DNA of 46,953 nt from Flavobacteriales bacterium UBA5933 (GCA_002430925.1 DJDD01000103.1:1-46953); one strand, 5' to 3'; counted from the stretch's first letter, positions 17,422-26,593 are shown. Notes: generated from the sequence alone by a model not told the origin. Numbers and translations are program-made.

Positions 17422-18783
17422 TTAAAATTTAAATGAAAATCCTAAATTAACCCCAACTAAAGAAGGATTCTTATGATCTACATTTTGTAAAGTATTCATC
17501 ATATAACGATAATTAGGTTCTAAATCTATACTTGCTTTTTCTGATAATAAATATTGCAGTTTAAGACCAGCATTGGCACTATAACTAGAATTATTTAAAT
17601 TTGCTGCTGTTCCTATCTTATAATCACGACTCATAGTATTAGTCAAAGAAATAGTATTTTTGGTTACTACATAATAACTTCCTCCCAAAGTCCCAGATAA
17701 ATTAATTTTTTTAAACATCCCTAATTTGTATTCTAATTCCAAAGGAATTTCTAAATAACTAATTTTTTGTTCTAATTGGCTAGAATTAGTATTAGAACTA
17801 AGAGAAGATGTTAAACCATTCAATTCATAATTTGTTGATATAATACGTATGTTATCATTATAATTAATATTATTATGAGTATTTGAATTTTGACTAGAGG
17901 AGCTTGCTAATAGAACCTCTACTCCATTTCCACTATAATTTACATTATTTGTAGATTGCTCTAAATCAATTTTAGATATACCAGAACGAATATTTATTCT
18001 ATCATTTAATCGTATAGAAACTTTAGCTCCATAAGCTAATGTAGTATTATTTTTAACTGATAAATCATTGAACTCATCGGATAAAATTGATTTATTTCCT
18101 AACATTTTCATTGGATTAACATAAGAAGATACAGCTAAAATAGGTGAAGATTTTATTGCTATATTTTCATTTTGTTTTTTCTCTTCTTCTTTCAAAACAA
18201 GCTCTAATGATTTTTCTTGTTTTATTAAATCATTCTGTTTTAAATTTTCAGTTAATGTTTTATTTTCAAAAGAATTATGCGATTTATTATTTGAATTTAT
18301 TTTATCACTAAAAGCCAAATCATATTTTTGTGTTGAAGAAATTTCATGACTAGATTCATCAGAATAATAAGAAATTTCATTCATCAAATTATCTTGAGTT
18401 TGATTAGTAATAATGTTATTTGACTTGAATATTTTTTTATTTTTTACTAATCCATTTAATTGATGAGAAGTTAGCGACGAAACTTCAAACTCCAAATTTG
18501 ATTGTTGAATTGAATTGATTTTAGTTTTTCTAATTTCTTTTTTTACAATTTTATCTGAATGATTAATTAATTCTTTTTGAGTAGAATCTGAATGGTTGAA
18601 ATAAAAAACTGATACTCCAACTACTAAACATGCAGCAGAAGAACCAATGAAATATAATAGTGGAATTATTCTATTTTTTTTCTTTTTTTCATTTAATTCT
18701 TTCTCAATATTTTTCCAAGCATCTAATGGTGGTACATGAGGCTGAGAAAGTTTAGATTTTATATGTTGATCAAATTTGTTCAT
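17422..18783 (-). CDS. Sigma-cassette membrane protein: cytoplasmic motif, one helix, periplasmic linker and outer-membrane barrel
   Basis: 453 aa. Residues 1-38 are cytoplasmic and contain IKSKL-PPLDAWKNIEKEL, residues 39-62 form a single membrane helix, 65-225 are polar, low-complexity and rich in Asn, Ser and Lys, and from about 230 to the end there are alternating beta-strand patterns finishing with GVNLGFSFKF, as in small outer-membrane barrels. It overlaps the ECF sigma gene by 14 bases. The N-terminal motif resembles that of the protein at 40825-41445, which also follows a sigma gene. I infer an anti-sigma-like regulator joined to an outer-membrane barrel; the anti-sigma activity is not shown by known domains. 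Confidence 0.7.
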   Translation of the reverse strand: MNKFDQHIKSKLSQPHVPPLDAWKNIEKELNEKKKKNRIIPLLYFIGSSAACLVVGVSVFYFNHSDSTQKELINHSDKIVKKEIRKTKINSIQQSNLEFEVSSLTSHQLNGLVKNKKIFKSNNIITNQTQDNLMNEISYYSDESSHEISSTQKYDLAFSDKINSNNKSHNSFENKTLTENLKQNDLIKQEKSLELVLKEEEKKQNENIAIKSSPILAVSSYVNPMKMLGNKSILSDEFNDLSVKNNTTLAYGAKVSIRLNDRINIRSGISKIDLEQSTNNVNYSGNGVEVLLASSSSQNSNTHNNINYNDNIRIISTNYELNGLTSSLSSNTNSSQLEQKISYLEIPLELEYKLGMFKKINLSGTLGGSYYVVTKNTISLTNTMSRDYKIGTAANLNNSSYSANAGLKLQYLLSEKASIDLEPNYRYMMNTLQNVDHKNPSLVGVNLGFSFKF

Positions 18784-19327
18784 TTTCGAAGACTAATTTT
18801 AAAAGTTTAGATTTCAATATTTTTCGTGCTTTAGATAAGTTTGATTTTGAAGTTCCTACAGAAATATTCAATAATTCAGCTATTTCTTGATGGGAATATT
18901 CTTCAAAAACAAAAAGATTAAAAACCTGCCTATATTGTGGGGAAAGAGATTGTATAACATCTAACAGCTGGTCATAACTGTAATTCTGTTCCATCTCATC
19001 ATCATCATCGGATTCATCAATAGATAAGTAATTTTCATAATCATCAAAACTGATGCGATTTTTCTTCTTCATTTTACCTAAAGAAAGATTAATCATTATT
19101 CTTATCATCCAACCTTCAAATGAACCTTTGAATTGAAATTGATCAATTTTATTAAAAATAAGAACAAAACCTTCCTGAAAATTGTCTTGCGCTTCTTCAT
19201 AACTATCGGCATAACGAAGACAAGTCGAAAACAAAATAGAAGAATATTGAAGGTAAATTTCCTCTTGAGCTTTTCTATTTTGTTTTCGACATTCTTTAAT
19301 TAAATTTTCAAGAGAGTCTTTATTCAA
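18770..19327 (-). CDS. ECF-family RNA polymerase sigma factor
   Basis: 185 aa. Region 2 includes FKGSFEGWMIRIMINLSLGKMKK, an acidic linker (DESDDDDEMEQ) follows, and region 4 is YRQVFNLFVFEEYSHQEIAELLNISVGTSKSNLSKARKILK with its helix-turn-helix. It is a close paralogue of the sigma factor at 40269-40841. It sits between a lipoprotein gene (8 bases upstream) and the helix-plus-barrel gene (14-base overlap). An ECF-like promoter (AAC, 16 bases, GTC) lies before the lipoprotein gene, suggesting autoregulation. Confidence 0.93.
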   Translation of the reverse strand: MNKDSLENLIKECRKQNRKAQEEIYLQYSSILFSTCLRYADSYEEAQDNFQEGFVLIFNKIDQFQFKGSFEGWMIRIMINLSLGKMKKKNRISFDDYENYLSIDESDDDDEMEQNYSYDQLLDVIQSLSPQYRQVFNLFVFEEYSHQEIAELLNISVGTSKSNLSKARKILKSKLLKLVFENEQI

Positions 19328-19335
19328 ATTAAAAT

Positions 19336-19782
19336 TTATTTATTTTTTATATCTAATACAATTGAATCATTGTATAAATCATTATTATTAGAATCTTTTC
19401 CCGTCCAGAATTTTAGTGTATATTTTCTTGCTACTTTCGGTGTAAATTTTAATGTTTTAGTATCAACCACATTTGCTGTTAAACAATTTTGTGAGTTTTT
19501 TTGCGAAACAAGAACGCCTACTAATTGAACAGAATCATTGACTTGTTTTATTAAACTAAATTGAGTAAACTCTTGACAAGAATTTGTTTTATTATAACTT
19601 ACTTTAATATTTGTTGTTTTATTAATCGGTTGGATAGAATCCTGATTAACATAAACACTTTTTGTAGGTAAAAAACCATAAGTTGTCAATGAATTTTCAT
19701 CATCATTATTTAAACAACTAAAAGTTGAAAAACCTAAAAATCCGGCTAAAGCAAAAATGCTAATTTTTTTGAATAATTTCAT
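19336..19782 (-). CDS. Small lipoprotein, first gene of an ECF sigma operon
   Basis: 148 aa. Signal peptide with a lipobox ending FSTFSC (Cys23), followed by an acidic stretch NNDDEN, which in Bacteroidota can route lipoproteins to the surface. The rest has a beta-sandwich look, ending in TPKVARKYTLKFWTGKDSNNNDLYNDSIVLDIK. No family recognised. Being first in the sigma operon it may be a product or sensor of that pathway (inference). It stands directly after the lpxB terminator. Confidence 0.75.
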   Translation of the reverse strand: MKLFKKISIFALAGFLGFSTFSCLNNDDENSLTTYGFLPTKSVYVNQDSIQPINKTTNIKVSYNKTNSCQEFTQFSLIKQVNDSVQLVGVLVSQKNSQNCLTANVVDTKTLKFTPKVARKYTLKFWTGKDSNNNDLYNDSIVLDIKNK

Positions 19783-19810
19783 GGTGTTTATTTAATTATT
19801 ATATAGATAA

Positions 19811-19832
19811 GACTATGATTTTTAAAAAGGTT
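19811..19832 (-). promoter_or_regulatory. Possible ECF-type promoter with flanking inverted repeat
   Basis: Minus strand: GCAACC with AAC at 19832-19830, then 16 bases, then GTC at 19813-19811, like the -35 AAC and -10 GTC of ECF promoters. It lies inside a perfect 9-bp inverted repeat, TATCTATAT (19837-19845) and ATATAGATA (19801-19809). About 30 bases before the lipoprotein ATG. Confidence 0.4.
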
Positions 19833-19857
19833 GCTCTATCTATATTTTTTTAACAAA

Positions 19858-19890
19858 AAAAATCCTTCTAAAAAATTTAGAAGGATTTAA
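19858..19890 (-). terminator. lpxB terminator
   Basis: Stem AATCCTTCTAAA and TTTAGAAGGATT with a 3-base loop; T-run follows on the minus strand. It separates lpxB from the sigma operon. Confidence 0.85.
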
Positions 19891-19908
19891 TTATCTTTTT
19901 CACAAAAT

Positions 19909-21021
19909 CTATATTGATAAATCTTTTACAATTAATTCAGCAGTGCGCTCAGAAGCTCCTACACCACCTAGTTTATCATAAAGATGATTATAATCTTCTA
20001 ATACTTGTTCTCGTTTAGGTGAATTCAAAATCAAATTTAATTCGTGTTTTATATTTTCATACGTCAAATCGTATTGTATTAATTCTTTGACAACTTCTTT
20101 ATCCATAATTAAATTTACTAAAGAAATAAATCTGATATTTTTTACAACACGTTTCCCTATTTCATAAGAAATAGCATTTCCTTTATAACAAACAACTTCT
20201 GGAACTTTTAGTAAAGCTGTTTCTAATGTAGCTGTACCAGAAGTTACTAATGCAGCGTATGAAATTCGTAATAAATCGTAGGTTTTATTTTCTACAATTT
20301 TTAAATGATTTCCTATTATTTTCTTATAATTTTCTATTGGTTGTGAAGGAGCTCCTGCAACAACAAATTGATAATCTGGAAAATCTTTTTCTACAGAAAG
20401 CATTAATGGAAGTTTCACTTTTATCTCCTGTGTTCTACTTCCTGGTAAAATAGCAATTATTGGACGATCATCTAAACCATTTTCTTTTCTAAATTTTTGC
20501 TCATCAATTGAAGGAAGATTATTTAGAGAATCAAGTAATGGATTTCCAACAAAATCTACTTTATAATCATAACGTTGATAAAACTCTTCTTCAAATGGAA
20601 GAATAACAAACATTTTATCTACAACTTTTTTTATTTTATGTACACGCCCTGTTTTCCAAGCCCATATTTGTGGAGAAATATAGTAATAAACTTTTATTCC
20701 TAGCTTCTTCACAAATTCTGCAATTCGTAAATTAAAACCTGGATAATCTACTAAAATAACAGCATCTGGTTGATACGATTCAATATCTTTTTTAGCCACA
20801 GAAATATTACCTAAAATTGTTCTTAGGTTCATTACAACTTCAGCAAAACCCATAAAGGCTAAATCTCGATAATGTTTTACTAGCGTTCCTCCTTGTGCTT
20901 GCATCAAATCACCTCCCCAAAAACGGAATTCGGCTTGCGCATCTTTCTTTTTTAATTCTTTCATCAAGTTCGAGGCATGTAAATCTCCCGAAGCTTCACC
21001 TGCAATGATATAGTATTTCAA
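19909..21021 (-). CDS. lpxB: Lipid A disaccharide synthase
   Basis: Peripheral inner-membrane GT-B glycosyltransferase (family GT19) joining UDP-2,3-diacylglucosamine and lipid X. It starts MKYYIIAGEASGDLHASNLM, the family N-terminal signature; FMGFAEVV, the SPQIWAWKTGRVHKIKK segment, ILPGSRTQEI and VTSGTATLETAL are all typical. The 370 aa are a normal length. It shows that the organism makes lipid A. Its nearest gene upstream is the divergent DUF2480 gene; a possible -7 box is at 21043-21050. Confidence 0.97.
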   Translation of the reverse strand: MKYYIIAGEASGDLHASNLMKELKKKDAQAEFRFWGGDLMQAQGGTLVKHYRDLAFMGFAEVVMNLRTILGNISVAKKDIESYQPDAVILVDYPGFNLRIAEFVKKLGIKVYYYISPQIWAWKTGRVHKIKKVVDKMFVILPFEEEFYQRYDYKVDFVGNPLLDSLNNLPSIDEQKFRKENGLDDRPIIAILPGSRTQEIKVKLPLMLSVEKDFPDYQFVVAGAPSQPIENYKKIIGNHLKIVENKTYDLLRISYAALVTSGTATLETALLKVPEVVCYKGNAISYEIGKRVVKNIRFISLVNLIMDKEVVKELIQYDLTYENIKHELNLILNSPKREQVLEDYNHLYDKLGGVGASERTAELIVKDLSI

Positions 21022-21042
21022 TGGAAATAATTTTTCTTCTTA

Positions 21043-21050
21043 CAAAGATA
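21043..21050 (-). promoter_or_regulatory. Possible -7 box for lpxB
   Basis: TATCTTTG on the minus strand matches TAnnTTTG and lies 22 bases before the lpxB ATG. No TTG is seen at the expected -33 distance. Such 8-mers also occur by chance in A+T-rich DNA. Confidence 0.35.
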
Positions 21051-21122
21051 GGAGAAATCTATCAGCAGAACAGTTATCACGTAATTTTATTATGTAATTT
21101 TACCATTCCAAAAGATAAAAAA

Positions 21123-21632
21123 ATGTCAGACGAAATAATAAATAAAGTTGCCAATAGTGGCTTAATTACAATTGATTTACAAGATTATTATCCAGACGGA
21201 GAACGTGTTGTTTTTGATCTTAAAGATTGGCTATACGAAGAAATAATACTTAGAGAAAAAGATTTTCGTGAAAATTTAAAAAATCATGATTGGTCGCAAT
21301 ATGAAAATAAATATGTTGCAATTACTTGTACAGCTGATGCAATTGTACCATCATGGGCATATTTATTAGTTACTACGTATTTATCTCCTGTAGCTAAAAG
21401 AATTGTACATGGAAGTCTGAAAGATTTGGATCAAATTCTTTACACAGAAATTGTAGATCATTTACCATATGAAGAATATGAAAATGGAAAAATAATTGTA
21501 AAAGGTTGTTCACATAAACCTGTACCAGATTCTGCTTACATCCAATTAATTGAACGATTACAACCTATTGTGAGCTCTTTAATGTTTGGTGAAGCTTGTA
21601 GTACAGTTCCACTATATAAAAAGAAAAAATAG
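21123..21632 (+). CDS. DUF2480 family protein
   Basis: 169 aa, cytoplasmic, no helices spanning the membrane. The beginning (MSDEIINKVANSGLITIDLQDYYPDGERVVFDL) is characteristic of DUF2480, a Bacteroidota family of unknown function; YVAITCTADAIVPSWAYLL and the Cys-containing KGCSHKPVPDSAYIQ are also conserved as far as I recall. The frame stays open upstream to 21021, but the ATG at 21123 matches the family start and follows an A-rich sequence, so I use it. Convergent with ppa across a shared terminator. Confidence 0.85.
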   Translation: MSDEIINKVANSGLITIDLQDYYPDGERVVFDLKDWLYEEIILREKDFRENLKNHDWSQYENKYVAITCTADAIVPSWAYLLVTTYLSPVAKRIVHGSLKDLDQILYTEIVDHLPYEEYENGKIIVKGCSHKPVPDSAYIQLIERLQPIVSSLMFGEACSTVPLYKKKK

Positions 21633-21647
21633 ACCTTTTTACCATAA

Positions 21648-21684
21648 AAAAATACCTTACGAAACTCGTAAGGTATTTTTTTAT
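21648..21684. terminator. Bidirectional terminator between the DUF2480 gene and ppa
   Basis: AATACCTTACGA (21651-21662) and TCGTAAGGTATT (21666-21677), with A-run before and T-run after, so it can serve both convergent genes. Confidence 0.88.
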
Positions 21685-21702
21685 GTAAGATTCTTTTTAT
21701 TC

Positions 21703-22185
21703 TTAGTGAGTAGGAACAAAACGATCTCTAGATTCTTGTAATAATTTTTCAGCTTGAGCTTTATCACCATATCCTTCTACGATACAAGTTTTATTTTCTA
21801 AATCTTTATAAGTTTTAAAGAAATGTTCAACAGCTTTTAATGTATGAGGGTTCATATCGTTGATATCATTTAATTGATTCCATGTTGGATCAGCAACAGG
21901 AACACAAATTAATTTTTCATCACGACCTTTATCATCAGACATATTTAAAACTCCAATCGTTTTAACTTCGATAACACAACCAGGTACAGTTGGTTCAGTT
22001 AAGAAAACTAATACATCAATAGGATCTCCGTCTAATGCCAATGTATTTTCTACAAACCCGTAATCTGCAGGGTAAAACATTGGAGAGAATAATACTCTAT
22101 CAAAACGAATTCTTCCTGTTTCGTGATCCATTTCGTACTTGTTGCGAGATCCTCTTGGGATTTCTATAATTGCATCAAAAGTCAT
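21703..22185 (-). CDS. ppa: Inorganic pyrophosphatase, family I
   Basis: Hydrolyses pyrophosphate in the cytoplasm, pulling biosynthetic reactions forward. The active-site motif LDGDPIDVLV carries the three metal-binding Asp residues 52, 54 and 57; the N-terminal EIPRGSRNKYEMD and FYPADYGFV segments are typical. 160 aa, a compact version of the family (E. coli 176). It starts 36 bases after the DUF5686 gene, so it may be on the same message or have its own promoter. Confidence 0.96.
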   Translation of the reverse strand: MTFDAIIEIPRGSRNKYEMDHETGRIRFDRVLFSPMFYPADYGFVENTLALDGDPIDVLVFLTEPTVPGCVIEVKTIGVLNMSDDKGRDEKLICVPVADPTWNQLNDINDMNPHTLKAVEHFFKTYKDLENKTCIVEGYGDKAQAEKLLQESRDRFVPTH

Positions 22186-22221
22186 TTTTAACTACGTATT
22201 TAATTTAATATTCTTTTATTT

Positions 22222-24762
22222 TTAAAATTTCCAATTTAATCCAACAGTTACTCCAAATTTTCGAGCTCCTGGGATATCTTTATAATTACCTCTCCAGTTA
22301 AAATCTACACGAATTGGTCTTATATTGCCATATCCTATATTTTCTATCCCAAATCCATATTCATAATAAATTTGTTTGTTTGGAGTAAAATAATCTATCG
22401 TTGAACGGTTCATAGCTATACTTTTTTGAGATAAATCTCCATAAGCAGCTCTTAAAAACCCTACTTCTCTTAATTTTAATTTTTTAACCAAAGGAATTTT
22501 ATTTAAAATCCATCCGTTAAAATGGTGCTCCCAGTTCATTGTAGCATATTGATCAGTTACGAACTCGTAATAATCAACTTGGGAAAATGTTCCATAAACC
22601 TGACCATAACTTTCATTACCTGGAATTGCACTCAGCAAAGATAATGGAACTGCTTGAAATGTTTTACCTGCTTCAACAGTTATTAATGTTCTACCAAAAG
22701 AACCTATTAAAATTGGTTGAGTATATAAAAATTGTAATTTATCGTATGCGAAATCAGAATTTATAACTCCTTTTAAACCTCTTGTATATCTCAACATAAT
22801 GGTTGGAGCAAGAGTTGTTAGTTGAAATCTATCCAATCCATATTGTGTATATTTCGCTTTAGGTCTTGCTATAATAGAAACACTTATACTAGAATTAGTT
22901 AAGTTTTCTTTTACTTGCCCATCTTTTTCATAAGCAATAGAAAAACTCTCTCTATCAGCAGATTTTATATATTGATAGTTTCCATCTACTCTAAACATTA
23001 CATTTTTCCATGGCTCAATAGAAGCATATACATTTGTTAAGTTATTATTACTTAAATATGTATTATTTCCTTGATTGATGATTGATGATGAAGCAAAACT
23101 ACGTGTCATAATACCATCTGAAGATGTTAAAGTAGCAGCAAGTTGTTCTACATCTCTTTTTGTTCCTATACCTACTTGAAAGCGATTATATTTATTGAAC
23201 ATATAACGAAAATCACCTCCATATTTAAACTTATCATCTTTGAATCCATAAGCAACAAATCCTTGTGCTCTCCACATATCATTTTGAGAAAAATATGTTC
23301 TAGCACCTGCTCTTAACCTTACTCCTTCTATTTGATTGTAACCAAAAGAAGAATATAAATTACCAATATCAATAGAATTCCATATGTTATAATAACCAGA
23401 ACCTAAAACTTCAATTCCCTTTACAATTCTATTAAATTTGGGAACTTTATTTAAAGCTTCTAAAGTTGTATAAATTCCTTCTTGATTTTTTGTAAGTGCC
23501 TCTGGACGATTTTCTGTCCAAAATTCATCCGATTGATTATTAATAGATGTTTTAGAAGGATCTATTCTTTCATAATAATATTTTTCTGGGTGTTTTGTAT
23601 TAAAATCATAATTGTAATAATTTACAGTTTTATGAGCAAAAATACCTTTTGCACTTTCTTTCTTATTAATTAAAGACATATCCAACATTGCATATTCTTT
23701 TCTAGGATAAAAAATAGAATCATTAGGAATATCAAATTCTAAATCCATAAAAACATTACGTACAAAGTTTACATTAATGTCTTTCGTTGTTTCCATAACA
23801 ACTTCTTTTACGGCATAATTAGCCTTAGAAATATATAAATCTCCTTTGAAAGTTAATTCTCCATTTCTACGTGGATAATATTTTATACGGTAAGACTCTA
23901 CTCCATCTACATCAACTGTGTCTTTTAATTCATAATCGTAAACTGAAAATCCATCGCTAGCAATAGGACTTACAAATTTTATGTCTAATATATTAACACG
24001 ATTGTCATAGATATCTATATCTCTAAATATATTTTTAACAACAGAAGCAACCACTTCATTATTTTCAAAACCTGAAGTTTTATTTGCTACTAATTCTCTT
24101 CTTTCTTTTGTACCAGGTTTATTTATACCTGCAACTTTATATAGAGATTCGTTTAAAAATGCAGGAAGAAATGTTTTACCATTTATAGAAGATGTATCTA
24201 CTTTATCAAAAATAAATTCCATTCCTTTGAACAGTTTACGTTTCATAAATGTAGAATCGATATTACTTATATCAAATTGTAATTTCTCATATTCATCATA
24301 CTGATACTGAGGAACCAATTTTAAACCATTCCTTTTTTTACGTTTCCATACTTCACGCAAAATAGCATACGCTGGATTTTCTTTCTTTTTTAAACGAACT
24401 TTCTTTTTTGAAGAAACTACTGCTGTCTCTAGATCTACAGTTTCTGTTGTATTATTAATTTTATCTTCTTCGCTTGGAAATAATTGAGCGACAAAACTAT
24501 AATCTATCTTTTTTTCAATTACATAATTAGCATATTCATATCCATTTTTAGATATTGCTATTTTATCTGTGTTTACAGTTGATTCGATGTAAAAAGTACC
24601 ATCAGAATTAGACGTTGCATTAATTTTTAATTCAGGTAATCGAATATCAGCATATGCTATAGGCTCTAAAGTTTCGGCATCAATTACCTTACCCTGAATT
24701 TTAATCTGAGCATTTATAAACACACACAAAATAAATAACACTAATGTTATGTAATACTTCAT
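22222..24762 (-). CDS. DUF5686 outer-membrane protein with carboxypeptidase-like regulatory domain
   Basis: 846 aa. Signal peptide of about 18 residues, then a CarboxypepD_reg-like beta-sandwich (IQGKVIDAETLEPIAYADIRLPELKINATSNSDGTFYI, about 22-100), a Lys/Arg-rich stretch, a central domain with the spelling RREL-YRIKYYPRR, and a C-terminal half made of amphipathic strands (VRLRAGARTYFSQNDMW, FGVTVGLNWKF) ending in Phe, typical of an outer-membrane barrel. This architecture is a Bacteroidota family of unknown function. A possible promoter overlaps the pdhB terminator upstream. Confidence 0.85.
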   Translation of the reverse strand: MKYYITLVLFILCVFINAQIKIQGKVIDAETLEPIAYADIRLPELKINATSNSDGTFYIESTVNTDKIAISKNGYEYANYVIEKKIDYSFVAQLFPSEEDKINNTTETVDLETAVVSSKKKVRLKKKENPAYAILREVWKRKKRNGLKLVPQYQYDEYEKLQFDISNIDSTFMKRKLFKGMEFIFDKVDTSSINGKTFLPAFLNESLYKVAGINKPGTKERRELVANKTSGFENNEVVASVVKNIFRDIDIYDNRVNILDIKFVSPIASDGFSVYDYELKDTVDVDGVESYRIKYYPRRNGELTFKGDLYISKANYAVKEVVMETTKDINVNFVRNVFMDLEFDIPNDSIFYPRKEYAMLDMSLINKKESAKGIFAHKTVNYYNYDFNTKHPEKYYYERIDPSKTSINNQSDEFWTENRPEALTKNQEGIYTTLEALNKVPKFNRIVKGIEVLGSGYYNIWNSIDIGNLYSSFGYNQIEGVRLRAGARTYFSQNDMWRAQGFVAYGFKDDKFKYGGDFRYMFNKYNRFQVGIGTKRDVEQLAATLTSSDGIMTRSFASSSIINQGNNTYLSNNNLTNVYASIEPWKNVMFRVDGNYQYIKSADRESFSIAYEKDGQVKENLTNSSISVSIIARPKAKYTQYGLDRFQLTTLAPTIMLRYTRGLKGVINSDFAYDKLQFLYTQPILIGSFGRTLITVEAGKTFQAVPLSLLSAIPGNESYGQVYGTFSQVDYYEFVTDQYATMNWEHHFNGWILNKIPLVKKLKLREVGFLRAAYGDLSQKSIAMNRSTIDYFTPNKQIYYEYGFGIENIGYGNIRPIRVDFNWRGNYKDIPGARKFGVTVGLNWKF

Positions 24763-24786
24763 AGAATTAAGTTTAGTCGAAAAAAA

Positions 24787-24827
24787 AATAAAGTCTAACA
24801 GTATATATGCTAGACTTTACAAATATA
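24787..24827 (-). terminator. pdhB terminator with embedded -7 box
   Basis: Minus strand: AAAGTCTA (24818-24811) and TAGACTTT (24797-24790) then a run of T. Directly before it lies TATATTTG (24827-24820), a match to TAnnTTTG. A transcript from that box would begin inside the first arm of the hairpin and so escape termination. Confidence 0.7.
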
Positions 24828-24850
24828 AAAAAGATAATAATAATCTTACA

Positions 24851-25828
24851 TTATTTATACATAACTGCTTTTACAGCTTCTACAACATCTTTTGCGTCAG
24901 GAATCCATTCAGCATATAAGTTTGGTGCATAAGGAGCAGATGTATCTTTCGTTGTGATACGTTTTACTGGAGCATCTAAATAGTCAAATGCTTTTTGTTG
25001 TACCATATAAGTAATTTCAGAAGCAACAGAAGCAAAAGGCCAAGCTTCTTCTAATACTACTAAACGATTTGTTTTCTTAACAGATTTAAAAATTGTATCG
25101 TAATCTAATGGACGAACAGTTCTTAAATCAATTACTTCTACACTAATTCCTTCTTTAGCTAATTCATCAGCAGCGATATAAGCTTGTTTGATGATTTTTC
25201 CAAAAGAAACTAAAGTAACGTCAGTACCTTCTCTTTTAATTTCAGCTTTACCAATTTCGATTGTGTATTCTTCATCTGGCATTTCCATTTTATCTCCATA
25301 CATCTGTTCAGATTCCATGAAAATAACTGGATCATTATCTCTAATTGCTGATTTTAATAATCCTTTTGCATCATAAGGATTTGATGGTACAATAACTTTA
25401 AGACCTGGTACATTTGCATACCAATTTTCAAAAGCTTGTGAGTGTGTAGCACCTAATTGACCTGCAGAAGCAGTAGGCCCTCTAAACACGATAGGACAGT
25501 TAAATTGTCCACCTGACATTTGGTAAATCTTAGCTGCATTATTGATAATTTGATCAATAGAAACTAATGAGAAATTAAATGTCATATATTCTACGATTGG
25601 ACGACATCCTGTCATTGTAGATCCAATTGCTATACCAGAAAAACCAGCCTCTGCAATTGGTGAATCAATGATTCTTTTTGCACCAAATTCATCTAACATT
25701 CCTTTAGATGCTTTGTAAGCTCCATTGTATTCTGCTACTTCTTCTCCAATCAAATAAATAGATTCATCACGACGCATTTCTTCACTCATTGCCTCCGCGA
25801 TTACTTCTCTAAATGTTTTTATAGCCAT
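24851..25828 (-). CDS. pdhB: Pyruvate dehydrogenase E1 component, beta subunit
   Basis: Thiamine-diphosphate enzyme subunit of the complex making acetyl-CoA from pyruvate. The N-terminal half has LIGEEVAEYNGAYKASKGML and SPIAEAGFSGIAIG (Glu60 activates the cofactor); GATHSQAFENWYANVPGL carries the active-site His; the C-terminal transketolase domain has LRTVRPLDYDTI and ITTKDTSAPYAPNLY. 325 aa, as usual. The alpha subunit and E2 are not in this window, so the complex genes are scattered. A possible -7 box is at 25869-25876. Confidence 0.94.
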   Translation of the reverse strand: MAIKTFREVIAEAMSEEMRRDESIYLIGEEVAEYNGAYKASKGMLDEFGAKRIIDSPIAEAGFSGIAIGSTMTGCRPIVEYMTFNFSLVSIDQIINNAAKIYQMSGGQFNCPIVFRGPTASAGQLGATHSQAFENWYANVPGLKVIVPSNPYDAKGLLKSAIRDNDPVIFMESEQMYGDKMEMPDEEYTIEIGKAEIKREGTDVTLVSFGKIIKQAYIAADELAKEGISVEVIDLRTVRPLDYDTIFKSVKKTNRLVVLEEAWPFASVASEITYMVQQKAFDYLDAPVKRITTKDTSAPYAPNLYAEWIPDAKDVVEAVKAVMYK

Positions 25829-25868
25829 TATATGCGATTTCGTTACGTAATTATATTTTTTCCTAAAG

Positions 25869-25876
25869 CAAATGTA
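25869..25876 (-). promoter_or_regulatory. Possible -7 box for pdhB
   Basis: TACATTTG on the minus strand, 40 bases before the pdhB ATG, matches TAnnTTTG. No clear TTG at -33. Confidence 0.35.
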
Positions 25877-25971
25877 ATAAAAAACTTAAGAATAATTATT
25901 ATTGATTTTTAGGAATAAATAAAAAGTCAATTTTTAATTTCTATAAATTTTTTAATTAATATATGTTTTGT

Positions 25972-26580
25972 TTATTTTTTCTGATAATAGATGATATAAT
26001 TGAGTGAATAATTACCAAAAAGCTGTTGTTTTTGAAAAGTTGAATTATCTTGATTAAAATGTAAATAAACTTCAGATTTTTTAGTTGTTTCTATCAAATC
26101 AAAGTAACCATTTTCCTTAGGACAAAATTGATTGTCGTAACTAGATTTAAATCCAATAAAATAGTGTTTGGCTTTGCTAGTATCTATTTTTAGATGAACT
26201 GGAAAAATATATTTTCCATTATAATTTTTATCTACAACAAACCATTTTTCTTCTAATAAATTTTCTTTATCTGTAACAGATTTTGTAATAATTGGTGAAA
26301 AATAATAGAATTCATTACACAAATTTTTAGAAAGTTTTTTTGACTCAAATAAAATCTCGATTGCATAAATTTCTATTTCTCTTTCTTTAGGTAATTGAAA
26401 GGTTGACAATAATGTAAGACCTCTATTCGTATGATCTTTCAATTGTTCAACTTTTCGAAATTTTGGTCGAAATTTTTTAAATTTTGAATAATTCGTCACC
26501 TCAACTAAATTCAAATTAATTGTGTCATTTTTTTGAGCAAATAAAAAATTCGATAAAAGAAATAGAATAATAATTCTCAT
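25972..26580 (-). CDS. Hypothetical secreted protein
   Basis: 202 aa. Signal peptide (RIIILFLLSNFLFAQ), then a soluble, mainly beta domain rich in aromatic residues, with two cysteines (in LSKNLCNEFYYF and NQFCPKENGYFD) that could form a disulfide. No known family recognised. It lies behind the metB terminator hairpin (gap 75 bases) with little room for its own promoter, so it is either expressed by read-through or from a promoter inside the metB end. Confidence 0.7.
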   Translation of the reverse strand: MRIIILFLLSNFLFAQKNDTINLNLVEVTNYSKFKKFRPKFRKVEQLKDHTNRGLTLLSTFQLPKEREIEIYAIEILFESKKLSKNLCNEFYYFSPIITKSVTDKENLLEEKWFVVDKNYNGKYIFPVHLKIDTSKAKHYFIGFKSSYDNQFCPKENGYFDLIETTKKSEVYLHFNQDNSTFQKQQLFGNYSLNYIIYYQKK

Positions 26581-26593
26581 CAGATAAAAGTAA

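Noticed and set aside
21021..21122. Longer start for the DUF2480 gene at 21021
   Set aside because: The extra 34 residues are not part of the family as I know it, and the ATG there overlaps the divergent lpxB start and its promoter region.
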